Under the pieces are notes generated by a model. That model saw only the letters and a list, made by a program, of their open reading frames with translations. It did no database searches and was not told where the DNA came from. A stretch of DNA of 64,000 nt from an uncultured Paracoccaceae bacterium (lineage in GTDB: Bacteria; Pseudomonadota; Alphaproteobacteria; Rhodobacterales; Rhodobacteraceae). The DNA is taken from assembly GCA_947503775.1 (NCBI GenBank), contig CANNFE010000003.1:102501-166500 (forward strand), read 5' to 3'. Shown here one piece after another: positions 32,657-41,521 of this stretch. A program made the position numbers and the translations under genes. Every line of letters begins with the position of its first letter. The stretch's first letter is position 1.

Positions 32657-35398
32657 CTATGCCGAGTATGCAGCCATAGGTGAAACAGCTTCAACGCGAA
32701 CGGCGGAAAACTTGAACTCCGGGATCTTTCCGAAGGGATCAAGCGCGGGATTGGTCAACAGATTCGCCGATGCCTCCACATATGCGAAAGGCAAGAAGAC
32801 GTTGTCCTCTGCCACCGCGCGGTCCGCGCGAGCCATAACCTCGACCGAGCCGCGCCGCGTCGTCAGACGGATCAACCCCCCGGGTTCGACGCCAAGCTTG
32901 CGCAAAGTGCGCGGATGAAGCGAGCAGTTCGCCTCCGGCTCGAGCGCGTCGAGCGTCGTGGCCCGCCGCGTCATCGCGCCGGTGTGCCAGTGCTCAAGCT
33001 GACGCCCGGTGATCAGAACGAACGGATAGTCCGGATCTGGAACCTCATCGGGCGGCACGACCGAGGCAGGCGTGAACCGCGCCCGTCCCCCGTCGCGAGG
33101 GAATGCATCGGCAAAGACGATGGACGCTCCCGGATCATCGGGTCCTGAGGACGGATAGGTGACGGCCTCGGTCTCCAGCCGCTCCCATGTGATATTGTCA
33201 AGGCTCGCCATGCTTTGCTTCATCTCGGCAAAGACCTCGCGCGGATGGGTATAGGTCCAGCCCAGCCCAAGCCTTTGCGCCAGCTGGGTCGTGATCCACC
33301 AGTCCTCGCGGGCCTGGCCCGGAGCGGGCACTGCAGGGCGGCCCATCTGCACCTGCCGGTTGGTGTTGGTCACGGTTCCCGTCTTCTCGACCCAGGCGCT
33401 CGCGGGGAGGATGACGTCAGCATAGTTGGCGGTTTCGGTCAGGAAGATATCCTGCACCACCAGATGATCGAGCTTGGCCAAGGCCGCCCGGGCGTGATCG
33501 ACGTCCGGATCACTCATCGCGGGATTTTCACCCAAGATATACATCGCCTGAATGTCGCCGGCATGAATCGCATCCATGATCTCCACGACCGTCAGACCCT
33601 TCTGAGATGCAACCTCACCCTCGCCCCAGATCTCGTGGAAGGCCGAGCGCACGCCGTCATCTGTGACGCTTTGATAATCGGGCAGGAACATCGGGATCAG
33701 CCCCGCATCCGAGGCGCCCTGCACGTTGTTCTGCCCCCGCAACGGGTGCAGTCCCGTGCCGGGGCGCCCGACCTGACCGCACATCAGCGCAAGCGAGATG
33801 AGACAGCGGGAATTGTCGGTTCCGTGGATATGCTGGCTGATCCCCATGCCCCAGAAGATCATCCCGGATTTGGCACCGGCCCAGACACGCGCAACGTCTC
33901 TCAGAGTGTCCGCCGGAATGCCGCAGACAGCTTCCATCTTTTCTGGCGGGAAGGCGGACAAATGCGCTTTCATCGCCTCCCAGTTCTCGGTCATCGCCGC
34001 GATATACTGGCGGTCGTAAAGCTCTTCCTCGACGATCACATGCATGATCGCGTTTAGCATCGAGACATCGGCGCCCGGCTTGAACTGCAGCATATGCGAG
34101 GCGTGGCGCTTTAGGCCCTGACCACGCGGATCCATGACGATCAGCTGGCCGCCGCGTTTGGCAAACTGCTTGAAATAGGTTGCCGCGACAGGATGGTTCT
34201 CGGTCGGATTGGCGCCGATCACGATGGCCACATCCGCATTCTCGATCTCGTTGAATGTCGCTGTAACCGCGCCGGAGCCCACGTTTTCAAGCAAGGCGGC
34301 CACCGAGGACGCATGACAAAGCCGCGTGCAGTGATCGACGTTGTTATGGCCAAAGCCCTGTCGGATCAGCTTTTGAAAGAGATACGCCTCCTCGTTCGAG
34401 CATTTGGCAGAGCCGAAGCCAGCAACCTGCTGGCCGCGGCCCTTCAGACCGTTGGCGGCCAGATCGAGGGCTTCTTCCCATGTCGCTTCGCGAAAATGGG
34501 TCGACCAGTTTCCGGGATCGACGTTCAGCCCCTTTTCCGCGCCATCCTTGCGCACCAAGGGAACGGTCAGACGGTGGTCATGGTGCACATAATCGAAACC
34601 GAACCGGCCCTTCACGCAAAGGCGATTCTCGTTGGCCGGGCCCTCTGCCCCCTCGACCCACGCGATCTTGTCGTCCTTGACCTTAAAGGTCAGCTGACAT
34701 CCGACACCGCAATAGGGGCAGACGGATTTCACCTCCCGGTCGACATCCGATCGATCCGGCATTGCCCCGCGCGGCATGAGAGCGCCGGTCGGGCAGGCCT
34801 CGACGCATTCACCGCAGGCCACGCAGGTGCTGTCGCCCATCGGATCGTCCTGATCGAAAACCGGAAAAGCCGCATGACCGCGCCCGGCCATGCCAATGAC
34901 GTCGTTGACCTGCACTTCACGGCAGGCCCGCACACAAAGGCCGCACTGAATACAGGCATCCAGATTGACCGCCATGGCCACATGGCTGTCATCTAGAAGG
35001 GGGACCTGCTGCGGTTCCATCGCCGGAAAGCGGCTTTCGGTGACGCCCTGCGCCATGGCGGTTTCGTGAAATCTGGAGGATTTGTCGTAGGCGTCCTGCG
35101 GTTGGTCGGCGAGCAGCATCTCGACCACCATCTTGCGGGCGGCGACCTCCCTGGGCTGATCGGTCGTGACGACCATCCCCTCGGCGGGTGCGCGGATACA
35201 GGAGGCTGCAAGGTTTCGCTCTCCGTCGATGGAAACCATGCAAGCCCGGCAGTTCCCGTCCGAGCGATAGCCCGGCGCATCCCGGTGGCACAGATGCGGG
35301 ATGGACGTCCCGTTTCGCTTGGCCACGTCCCAGATCGTCTCTGAGGGTCCGGCTTCGACCTCTTGACCGTTGAGTGTGAAACGGATCGTTTCGGACAT
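32657..35398 (-). CDS. Formate dehydrogenase alpha subunit (molybdo/tungsto-enzyme, FdsA/Fdh1A type)
   Basis: This 913-residue protein starts at 35398 (GGAGAG eight bases upstream). In order it has a 2Fe-2S ferredoxin domain (about 1-80, HRDAPGYRSDGNCRACMV), a His/Cys cluster region, two 4Fe-4S ferredoxin motifs (CIQCGLCVRAC and CVACGECVEAC), the 4Fe-4S Mo/W-bis-MGD domain (VCPYCGVGCQ) and the active-site segment HCTRLCHASS with the metal-ligand Cys. The C-terminal dinucleotide-binding domain begins near VLITGRQLEHWHTG. It oxidises formate to CO2. No NADH-dehydrogenase subunit, FdhD or FdsD gene is adjacent, so its electron acceptor subunit must be encoded elsewhere. Confidence 0.92.
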   Translation of the reverse strand: MSETIRFTLNGQEVEAGPSETIWDVAKRNGTSIPHLCHRDAPGYRSDGNCRACMVSIDGERNLAASCIRAPAEGMVVTTDQPREVAARKMVVEMLLADQPQDAYDKSSRFHETAMAQGVTESRFPAMEPQQVPLLDDSHVAMAVNLDACIQCGLCVRACREVQVNDVIGMAGRGHAAFPVFDQDDPMGDSTCVACGECVEACPTGALMPRGAMPDRSDVDREVKSVCPYCGVGCQLTFKVKDDKIAWVEGAEGPANENRLCVKGRFGFDYVHHDHRLTVPLVRKDGAEKGLNVDPGNWSTHFREATWEEALDLAANGLKGRGQQVAGFGSAKCSNEEAYLFQKLIRQGFGHNNVDHCTRLCHASSVAALLENVGSGAVTATFNEIENADVAIVIGANPTENHPVAATYFKQFAKRGGQLIVMDPRGQGLKRHASHMLQFKPGADVSMLNAIMHVIVEEELYDRQYIAAMTENWEAMKAHLSAFPPEKMEAVCGIPADTLRDVARVWAGAKSGMIFWGMGISQHIHGTDNSRCLISLALMCGQVGRPGTGLHPLRGQNNVQGASDAGLIPMFLPDYQSVTDDGVRSAFHEIWGEGEVASQKGLTVVEIMDAIHAGDIQAMYILGENPAMSDPDVDHARAALAKLDHLVVQDIFLTETANYADVILPASAWVEKTGTVTNTNRQVQMGRPAVPAPGQAREDWWITTQLAQRLGLGWTYTHPREVFAEMKQSMASLDNITWERLETEAVTYPSSGPDDPGASIVFADAFPRDGGRARFTPASVVPPDEVPDPDYPFVLITGRQLEHWHTGAMTRRATTLDALEPEANCSLHPRTLRKLGVEPGGLIRLTTRRGSVEVMARADRAVAEDNVFLPFAYVEASANLLTNPALDPFGKIPEFKFSAVRVEAVSPMAAYSA

Positions 35399-35573
35399 GG
35401 GGTTCTCTCCTGCAGCAGATCTGAGACAATCAGAAATGCCCGACAATCGAAAGTCCGGGCGCGACACAGCGACAGCATTTCGCGCCAGCCGGTTCGTTTC
35501 CGGGCGATGTATCGTTTTTGCTGCGCATCGCGGCGCGTGCGCCTCAAGACCTATTACGGGGAAGGACAAGACG

Positions 35574-36620
35574 ATGGCTCATTTCTGGCTTCGCGCAGAG
35601 GATCGGCCCGAGGAGGCCCGCACGCCGTTGACACCTGAAGGTGCGGCAAGGCTGCTGGCCGCGGACTATCGCGTGACGGTGGAAAAGAGCCACCGCCGCA
35701 TCCTTTCCGACAACGCCTATGCCGAGGTCGGATGCACGATGGTCGAGGCCAGGGACTGGCACGACGCGCCGGAAGATGCGGTGATCCTGGGACTGAAAGA
35801 GCTGAACCCCAAGGGCCCGCCTCTGCGCCATGACCACGTCATGTTCGGACATGCCTATAAGGGGCAGCCCGATGGGCCTGCTCTGCTCAAGCGGTTCAAG
35901 GAAGGGGGCGGAACCCTTCTGGATCTGGAATATCTGACAGACGCCAAACGCCGCCGTCTGGCCGCTTTCGGCTACTGGGCCGGCTATGTAGGAGCGGCCG
36001 TGAGCCTTTTGGCGTGGCTTGCGCAGCAGAAGGGCCGCCCGATGGATCCAGTAACACCCTGGGACGGCGCCAAGCCACTTTTGGCCGATGTGCAGGCCCG
36101 GATGACCGAGGCACGCGGAACGCGGCCCACGGCGATCGTGATCGGATCGAAAGGGCGGGTCGGAGTCGGCGCCACGGATCTGTGCACGGCGCTTGGTGTG
36201 CCGGTTACGGGATGGGATATCGAAGAGACAGAAGGCGGCGGACCGTTTCCCGAGATTCTCAAGCACGAGATCTTTCTCAATTGCGTTCTGGCCGGGCCGA
36301 AAACGCCGATCTTTACCCCAAAGGAGATCCTGAAAGCGGATCGTACGCTGACGGTCATCGGTGATATCGCCTGTGATCCAGGCAGCGAATACAATCCGGT
36401 TCCTCTTTATGACGAGGCGACGAGTTGGGAAAAGCCCGTCATCCGGGTGCATGACAAGCCGCCGCTCGATATCATGGCGATCGACAACCTTCCGTCGCTT
36501 CTGCCGCAGGACGCATCGGAGGATTTTGCCGATCAGCTTTTTCCGCTTTTGCTGGCCTTTCACACGGATGAGGCCTGGGACCGGGCGGAAGCGCTGTTTT
36601 ACGAGCATATCGGCGCATAG
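35574..36620 (+). CDS. Saccharopine dehydrogenase, NAD+ L-lysine-forming type
   Basis: This 348-residue protein matches the Lys1 branch: the N-terminal domain has the catalytic Lys and His in ILGLKELN and MFGHAYKGQ, with the Rossmann part near VIGSKGRVGVGATDLC and the C-terminal DNLPSLLPQDASEDF. It interconverts saccharopine with lysine and 2-oxoglutarate. The start at 35574 follows GGGGAAGGA. No partner glutamate-forming dehydrogenase is in the window. It is divergent from the formate dehydrogenase gene (175 bp between starts) and convergent with the SDR gene six bases away. Confidence 0.92.
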   Translation: MAHFWLRAEDRPEEARTPLTPEGAARLLAADYRVTVEKSHRRILSDNAYAEVGCTMVEARDWHDAPEDAVILGLKELNPKGPPLRHDHVMFGHAYKGQPDGPALLKRFKEGGGTLLDLEYLTDAKRRRLAAFGYWAGYVGAAVSLLAWLAQQKGRPMDPVTPWDGAKPLLADVQARMTEARGTRPTAIVIGSKGRVGVGATDLCTALGVPVTGWDIEETEGGGPFPEILKHEIFLNCVLAGPKTPIFTPKEILKADRTLTVIGDIACDPGSEYNPVPLYDEATSWEKPVIRVHDKPPLDIMAIDNLPSLLPQDASEDFADQLFPLLLAFHTDEAWDRAEALFYEHIGA

Positions 36621-36626
36621 GCAGCC

Positions 36627-37385
36627 TTAGTCGCGCGGCGGGAACATCCGGTAATACAGTGCATCCGGTAGGAACTGACCAACCCGGAAGAGAAGCGAAA
36701 AGAGGAGCGGGAAGCTTTTCTTGAAGTCGTCCGTATTCATGAATTCAAAGACTTCGCGCGCCGCCTCTTCAGGCTCCATGATGAAGGGCATCGAGAAATC
36801 GTTCTGATCGGTCAGGCGGGTCTTGATGAAGCCGGGATTGACGACCTGTACGTGAATGTCGGTCTTGCGCAGATCGGCATACATCGATTCGGCGAGCACC
36901 ATCAGACCGGCCTTGGACGCCGAATATCCGATTGCCCCCGGCAACCCCCTGAACCCCGAAAGAGAGCCGACCAGGACGATATGACCCGTCCCGCGGTTCA
37001 TCATCGGATGGATCACCGCCCCGACCGATCGGGACGCGCCGAGATAGTTCACCTGCGCCATCAGGTCGGCCTTTTCGTTGTTCCATTCGCCCGCCTTCAT
37101 GGGCGTATAGACACCGGCCAGATAGACCATGCCGTCGATATCACCGATGCGGCCCGCAACCTCTTCGACCTGTGCGCGGTCGGTGACGTCGACAACCTCG
37201 TAGGAGGCCTTGCCAGGAAGCTCTTCGACCAGGCTTTTCAGTCGATCTTCGGATCGGGCAGAGACGATCACTTCAGCGCCGACGCGGCTTAAGGAAAAGG
37301 CCAATTCTCGTCCCAGACCCTCGCTTGCACCGATCAACCAGTACCGTTTTCCCTGCCAATCCTTCACCGTCTCATCCTCTCGCAT
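36627..37385 (-). CDS. Short-chain dehydrogenase/reductase (last gene of the amine oxidase operon)
   Basis: This 252-residue SDR has the cofactor loop GASEGLGRELA, the catalytic YSASK (Tyr/Lys) preceded by Ser in VGSLSGFRG, and the post-catalytic NPGFIKT segment. The ATG at 37385 lacks a ribosome site; a GTG six codons in (37367) has GAGAGG upstream and may be the true start. It is 75 bp behind the MFS gene in the operon that faces rpoE. The same gene set beside rpoE in Rhodobacter sphaeroides (from memory) belongs to the singlet-oxygen response. Confidence 0.88.
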   Translation of the reverse strand: MREDETVKDWQGKRYWLIGASEGLGRELAFSLSRVGAEVIVSARSEDRLKSLVEELPGKASYEVVDVTDRAQVEEVAGRIGDIDGMVYLAGVYTPMKAGEWNNEKADLMAQVNYLGASRSVGAVIHPMMNRGTGHIVLVGSLSGFRGLPGAIGYSASKAGLMVLAESMYADLRKTDIHVQVVNPGFIKTRLTDQNDFSMPFIMEPEEAAREVFEFMNTDDFKKSFPLLFSLLFRVGQFLPDALYYRMFPPRD

Positions 37386-37460
37386 CGCCGGCGGAAATAG
37401 GCCCGCCTCCAGAGCCCTTGATTTGGCGCGAGAGCTCCGACTGTCCAGCGCGGAACCGGT

Positions 37461-38732
37461 CTATTTTTGGGAGGCAGGCTGGCCGGTTTCAGAGCCCGGC
37501 TCCTCGAGCGTCAGCGCCCAGAGAAGGAGGATCGCGACGCATTTCAGCAGGATCGGAACCAGCGCATAAAGGACGGTCAGCATGACCCGCGCGCTTTGCG
37601 GATTGTCGGTGCCGCTTTGAAAGCCGGACATCTCGAGAAGCGGCAGAAGCGTTGCAGCCGCAAAGGCCAGCGTGAATTTCGAGACCAGCGACCAAAGCCC
37701 GAACCCCTGCCCGCCATTGGGAGAGATCGTCGCCATCCGCTTGGCGAACATCGCGGGCAAAAGCGTCAGGTCCGCCCCGATCGTGGCCCCTGACAGCACG
37801 CAGATGACAGCGAAGAAGACCACGTCGCCCGAGCCCAGAAAGAGCGTTGCGGTAAAGGAAATAACGGCGATGACCATCGCGCTGAGAAGGACACGCTTTT
37901 CGCCCTTCGCGCGGGCCAGCAGGCTCCAGCCGGGCGACGACAGGGCCGCCGCAAAGAAAAAGAGCACCAGCAGGATCCCCTCCCAACCGGGCGCCTCGAG
38001 GCGGCTTTCGACGTAAAAGAGGAACACGGTCGAGGCGACGGCGAGCGGGGTTGCGTTGACCAAGGCGAGGATGAGCAGGCGGCGCGCGATGCGGTCCTCG
38101 AGGATACGTCCGATCGGACTGGCCTCGGTCTTTACGCGGCCTTTCCATTCGGGCCACATGGCGATGGCGGCGATGGCGACCACCGTCGCAAAACCGACCG
38201 CGAAGACCGCATAGGGCTGCGCCACCATCCCGGTGAGAAGCGTCGGTACCACGGCGGCCAGACAGACGCCCATCAAAGCTCCGGATTCGCGCCAGGCCGC
38301 CAGTCTGACATGGCCTCCATCCCGCGATCCGGCCTTGGCGACGCCGCGCGCGTAGAAGCTGATGTTCAGAAAGCTGAACGCGGTGAAGAGCCCGGTGATC
38401 GTCAGCCCGAACCACCAGACGGGCGCGATGGGCGGAACAATCGCGAAAAGTCCGATCATGGAGGCACCAAGAACGATCGCGCCGAAGGTCAATGCAACCG
38501 CCTTGCCCTTGGACAGGCGTTCGCTGATCCATCCCAGCAGGGGGTCCTGAACGACATCCAGAAGCCTCAGCGCAAAGAGAACCGCACCGAGAAGGGTTAG
38601 GCTGACACCGTAGTTGTCCGCGTAATACTTTGGCGCGTATATATAAATCGGCAGGCCCGCCCCCGACAGGATCGCGGCAAAGAGCGAATAGGCCGGAAGC
38701 CGTTCGCCAAGCGCGGCGCGAAGAGCTGTCAT
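37461..38732 (-). CDS. MFS transporter (glycoside-pentoside-hexuronide cation symporter family)
   Basis: This 423-residue protein has about 12 hydrophobic helices. The GPH-type signature after helix 2 (DVVQDPLLGWISERLSKGK) is clear. The substrate is unknown; in this operon a lipid-related or modified fatty-acid cargo is possible (inference). Its start at 38732 overlaps the DUF1365 stop (ATGA), so it is translationally coupled. Confidence 0.9.
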   Translation of the reverse strand: MTALRAALGERLPAYSLFAAILSGAGLPIYIYAPKYYADNYGVSLTLLGAVLFALRLLDVVQDPLLGWISERLSKGKAVALTFGAIVLGASMIGLFAIVPPIAPVWWFGLTITGLFTAFSFLNISFYARGVAKAGSRDGGHVRLAAWRESGALMGVCLAAVVPTLLTGMVAQPYAVFAVGFATVVAIAAIAMWPEWKGRVKTEASPIGRILEDRIARRLLILALVNATPLAVASTVFLFYVESRLEAPGWEGILLVLFFFAAALSSPGWSLLARAKGEKRVLLSAMVIAVISFTATLFLGSGDVVFFAVICVLSGATIGADLTLLPAMFAKRMATISPNGGQGFGLWSLVSKFTLAFAAATLLPLLEMSGFQSGTDNPQSARVMLTVLYALVPILLKCVAILLLWALTLEEPGSETGQPASQK

Positions 38733-39481
38733 CGCGACACCTCGGTCTTTGGCGGCTCTGGCCGGGTCCGGTAACGCGCGCCCTTCCACCGCAGTTTGAG
38801 CGCTTGCCAGTGGATCAGCGTCAGGACCCGGCGCGACCCGAAAGGACGGCGCAGGCAGGCAGCGAGGATCGAACGGTTGGTGAGGGGTTTGCGCAGGCCT
38901 TTGAGCGTTGCGACCACGCCGCCGCCGGGCCTGCTGTGATCGATGAGGATATCGACCGCGTCCTCGGTGATATCGTAGCGAAAGCGATAGCCGCCCTCGA
39001 TCTCCTGAAAGGGCGAGACGTGAAAGACCTTGCGGGCCGTTAGGATATCGCGCGGGCCGATCGGCCGCCGATCGTTGTGGTGGCAGAGATAGGAATGCCG
39101 GTCGCCGAACGTGTTGCTGACCTCAGCGATGACAACGTTCAAAGCACCTTGGGCATCCCGGCACAGCCAGAAGCTGACCGGGTTGAAGACGTGACCCAAG
39201 ATCCGCGGCTGCGCCAGCAGCTCGATCCGTGCCGGAGCGGGCAGATGGTTGCGGTCCAGAACCTCGCGCACCCACGCGGCGCCCGTCCCCTCCTTGGGAG
39301 CGCCGCCATGATCGCGATCCCGAAGCGTGGCCACATTCGCCCGGTTTCTTGAAAAGAGCGTTGGCCCTGCGCACGGTGCCTCGGCGTCGAGCAACACATA
39401 GTCGATCGAATAGCGAAACGCGTTGCGCACGGCGCCTCGGCGGCCGTGAAATGTCGTGCCCGCGATGTGCTCGACGTTCAC
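38729..39481 (-). CDS. DUF1365 protein, GTG start
   Basis: This 250-residue protein has the DUF1365 hallmarks: RRGAVRNAFRYSIDYVLLD, the central LAQPRILGHVFNPVSFWLC with YLCHHN, and KVFHVSPFQEIEGGYRFRY. The start is a GTG at 39481 that overlaps the stop of the amine oxidase gene (GTGA). DUF1365 genes commonly occur with this amine oxidase and a cyclopropane-fatty-acid-synthase-like methyltransferase in membrane-lipid modification loci; no such methyltransferase is in this window. Biochemical activity is not established by the sequence. Confidence 0.9.
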   Translation of the reverse strand: MNVEHIAGTTFHGRRGAVRNAFRYSIDYVLLDAEAPCAGPTLFSRNRANVATLRDRDHGGAPKEGTGAAWVREVLDRNHLPAPARIELLAQPRILGHVFNPVSFWLCRDAQGALNVVIAEVSNTFGDRHSYLCHHNDRRPIGPRDILTARKVFHVSPFQEIEGGYRFRYDITEDAVDILIDHSRPGGGVVATLKGLRKPLTNRSILAACLRRPFGSRRVLTLIHWQALKLRWKGARYRTRPEPPKTEVSR

Positions 39482-40755
39482 TCCGCGGCCAGCGCCTGAC
39501 TGCTGCGGGCGCGCATGGCCTGAACCACGTCTATCGCGCTCGACAGACCGTCCTCGTGAAAGCCGTTCTTCATCCATGCGCCGCAGAACCACGTCCGTTT
39601 CTCGCCGTTTCTCGACGCGATCTTCTCCTGCGCGGAGAGTGCGGGCAAGTCATAGACCGGGTGGCGCAACGTCGTGACATCATGGATCAGATCTTCGCGG
39701 ATCGGCTGCTGGCTGTTCAAGGTCACGAAGATGTCCTGCTCGGCGGGAAGTGGCTGAAGCGAATTCATCCAGTAGGTCAGATCGATCGCCTCGGGATCAC
39801 GTGCGGTTTCCACATAGGTCCAGGAAGACCAGACCTTGCGCATCGACGGCATGATGGAGGTGTCCGTATGCAGGACGACCTCGTTGGGTTGATAGCCAAA
39901 ATCGCCAAGACAGGCCGTTTCGTGATCGGTTGGATCGTCCAGCAGGCGCAGCGTGTCATCGGAATGCGTTGCAAAGACGATATCGTCGAAGGGTTCAGGC
40001 TCTGCGCCCTTGGTGCGCACGATCCCTCCCGAAGGAGTCCGCGTCACGCCTTTGACCGGCACTGAAAGGCGGATCTGGACATCCCGGCGCGTCAGTTCGG
40101 CCTGAAGGCGGTCGACATATTGGATCGATCCGCCTTGAACCGTGTACCACTGGTGCTGGCCCGATGTGGACAGCAATGCGTGGTTTTGCATGAAGCGCAG
40201 CAGCGCATGAGCGGGAAAGTCGAGGATCCGGTCCAGCGGTGTGGACCAAATGGCTCCGGTCAGCGGCAGAAGGTATTTGTCGCGAAAGAACGGGCCGGTT
40301 CCCAGCTTGTCGAGCAGTCCCTCGACGGTCAGACCCGCCTCGTCCGATGCGCCTAGAGCGCTTTTGTTGAATTTCAGGATATCGCGGATCATGCGAATAT
40401 AGGCAGGACTGAGCGCATTGCGGCGCTGGGCGAAGACCGCGTTCAACGTCTTGAGCCCGAACTGCAGGCGTCCGCGATCGAATGACGCACCAAAGCTCAT
40501 ATCGCTGTCGACGACAGGAACGTTCAGATCCTCGAAAAGCGAGACGAGATGCGGATAGTTCGGGCGGTTAAAAACGATGAACCCAGTATCGACCGCCGTC
40601 TCTCCGACCCATTTGGTTCGGGCATGTCCGCCGAGGCGCGAGCGCCCTTCAAAGAGCGTAACGTCATGATCCTGCGACAGGAAATAGGCAGCACCCAGTC
40701 CTGAAATGCCGCCGCCGATGACCGCCACTCGCCGACGTTCAAACCCGTCCTTCAT
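39478..40755 (-). CDS. FAD-dependent amine oxidase-like protein (sigma-E-linked lipid modification)
   Basis: This 425-residue flavoprotein begins with the dinucleotide fold VAVIGGGISGLGAAYFLS and the follow-up GRSRLGGHART. The C-terminal FAD motif is near FCGAWMKNGFHEDGLSSA. It is the first gene of the operon amine oxidase-DUF1365-MFS-SDR. In R. sphaeroides the counterpart next to rpoE is annotated as a cyclopropane/unsaturated fatty-acid protein, is required for the singlet-oxygen response, and has been linked to furan fatty-acid synthesis as a desaturase; I recall this but cannot check it. Its start is 211 bp from the rpoE start. Confidence 0.88.
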   Translation of the reverse strand: MKDGFERRRVAVIGGGISGLGAAYFLSQDHDVTLFEGRSRLGGHARTKWVGETAVDTGFIVFNRPNYPHLVSLFEDLNVPVVDSDMSFGASFDRGRLQFGLKTLNAVFAQRRNALSPAYIRMIRDILKFNKSALGASDEAGLTVEGLLDKLGTGPFFRDKYLLPLTGAIWSTPLDRILDFPAHALLRFMQNHALLSTSGQHQWYTVQGGSIQYVDRLQAELTRRDVQIRLSVPVKGVTRTPSGGIVRTKGAEPEPFDDIVFATHSDDTLRLLDDPTDHETACLGDFGYQPNEVVLHTDTSIMPSMRKVWSSWTYVETARDPEAIDLTYWMNSLQPLPAEQDIFVTLNSQQPIREDLIHDVTTLRHPVYDLPALSAQEKIASRNGEKRTWFCGAWMKNGFHEDGLSSAIDVVQAMRARSSQALAAE

Positions 40756-40826
40756 TCACTTCGCTCCCGATCGCGTGCCACACGGGACATAGCAGCAACA
40801 GTGCTTTGGGAAAGGTTGCAATTTTT

Positions 40827-40856
40827 TGATCCAGGCGCCGACCTTCGGCGTAGCTC
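40827..40856 (+). promoter_or_regulatory. Sigma-E-type promoter of rpoE-chrR
   Basis: TGATCC (40827-40832), 18 bases, then TAGCTC (40851-40856). TGATCC with a TA-rich element about 18 bases later is the R. sphaeroides group-IV sigma-E pattern (from memory). It lies 110 bp before the rpoE start, consistent with autoregulation. I found no TGATCC on the other strand for the divergent operon. Confidence 0.6.
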
Positions 40857-40965
40857 TCACATGTTGACGGCACCAGAACCTATCGCGAAAACAGAGGCAG
40901 CTGCGGCGGTCTCTTTTTCCATGCCCCCGTCCAAGCGAGCAAAACGCACGATCGGGTCTTCCTGG

Positions 40966-41514
40966 ATGACGTTCGACGACACCAACCGCCCCTCTTGGGC
41001 CGGGCATATGAAGCGGATTCGAGAGACGCGCGACGAAGCCGCCTTTGCCGAGATTTTCGCGTATTTCGCTCCGCGTGTGAAAGCTTTCCTGATGAAGTCG
41101 GGCGCGGATTCGGGGCTGGCGGAAGATGTGGCGCAGGACGTGCTGGTCACGCTTTGGACCAAGGCGCATATGTTCGATGCGAGCCGGGCCAGCGTTGCGA
41201 CATGGATCTTTACCATCGCGCGAAATCGCCGGATCGACATGCTGCGCAAGGATCGACGGCCCGAGCCGGAAGATCTGACCTGGGGGCCCGAACCCGAGCC
41301 GGACCAGGCCGATGTCATGGCGCTTCAACAGGACGCCGAGGCGCTGGGCACCGCGATCGCCGAGCTGCCTGCCAAGCAGCGCGAGCTTGTCGAAAGAGCC
41401 TATTACGGCGATCTGAGCCATGCCGAAATTGCCGCAGAGACGGGTCTTCCTCTCGGTACTATAAAATCCAGAATCCGTCTGGCGCTCGATCGCCTAAGAT
41501 ATGTGATGAAGTGA
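40966..41514 (+). CDS. rpoE: RNA polymerase sigma-E (ECF, singlet-oxygen stress)
   Basis: This 182-residue ECF sigma factor has region 2 (FAYFAPRVKAFLMKSGADSG with ATWIFTIARNRRIDMLRKD) and region 4 (LVERAYYGDLSHAEIAAETG with GTIKSRIRLALDRLR). The linker RRPEPEDLTWGPEPEPDQAD is typical of the ChrR-controlled group. I chose the ATG at 40966 (MTFDDTNRPSW) because upstream ATGs fall within or too near the TGATCC promoter. chrR follows after 7 bp, and its product holds this sigma inactive until singlet oxygen or organic peroxide releases it. Confidence 0.93.
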   Translation: MTFDDTNRPSWAGHMKRIRETRDEAAFAEIFAYFAPRVKAFLMKSGADSGLAEDVAQDVLVTLWTKAHMFDASRASVATWIFTIARNRRIDMLRKDRRPEPEDLTWGPEPEPDQADVMALQQDAEALGTAIAELPAKQRELVERAYYGDLSHAEIAAETGLPLGTIKSRIRLALDRLRYVMK

Positions 41515-41521
41515 CAAAAAG

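Noticed and set aside
40756-40826. Sigma-E promoter for the divergent amine oxidase operon
   Set aside because: No TGATCC is present on the minus strand in the interval; weaker matches are not distinguishable from chance.
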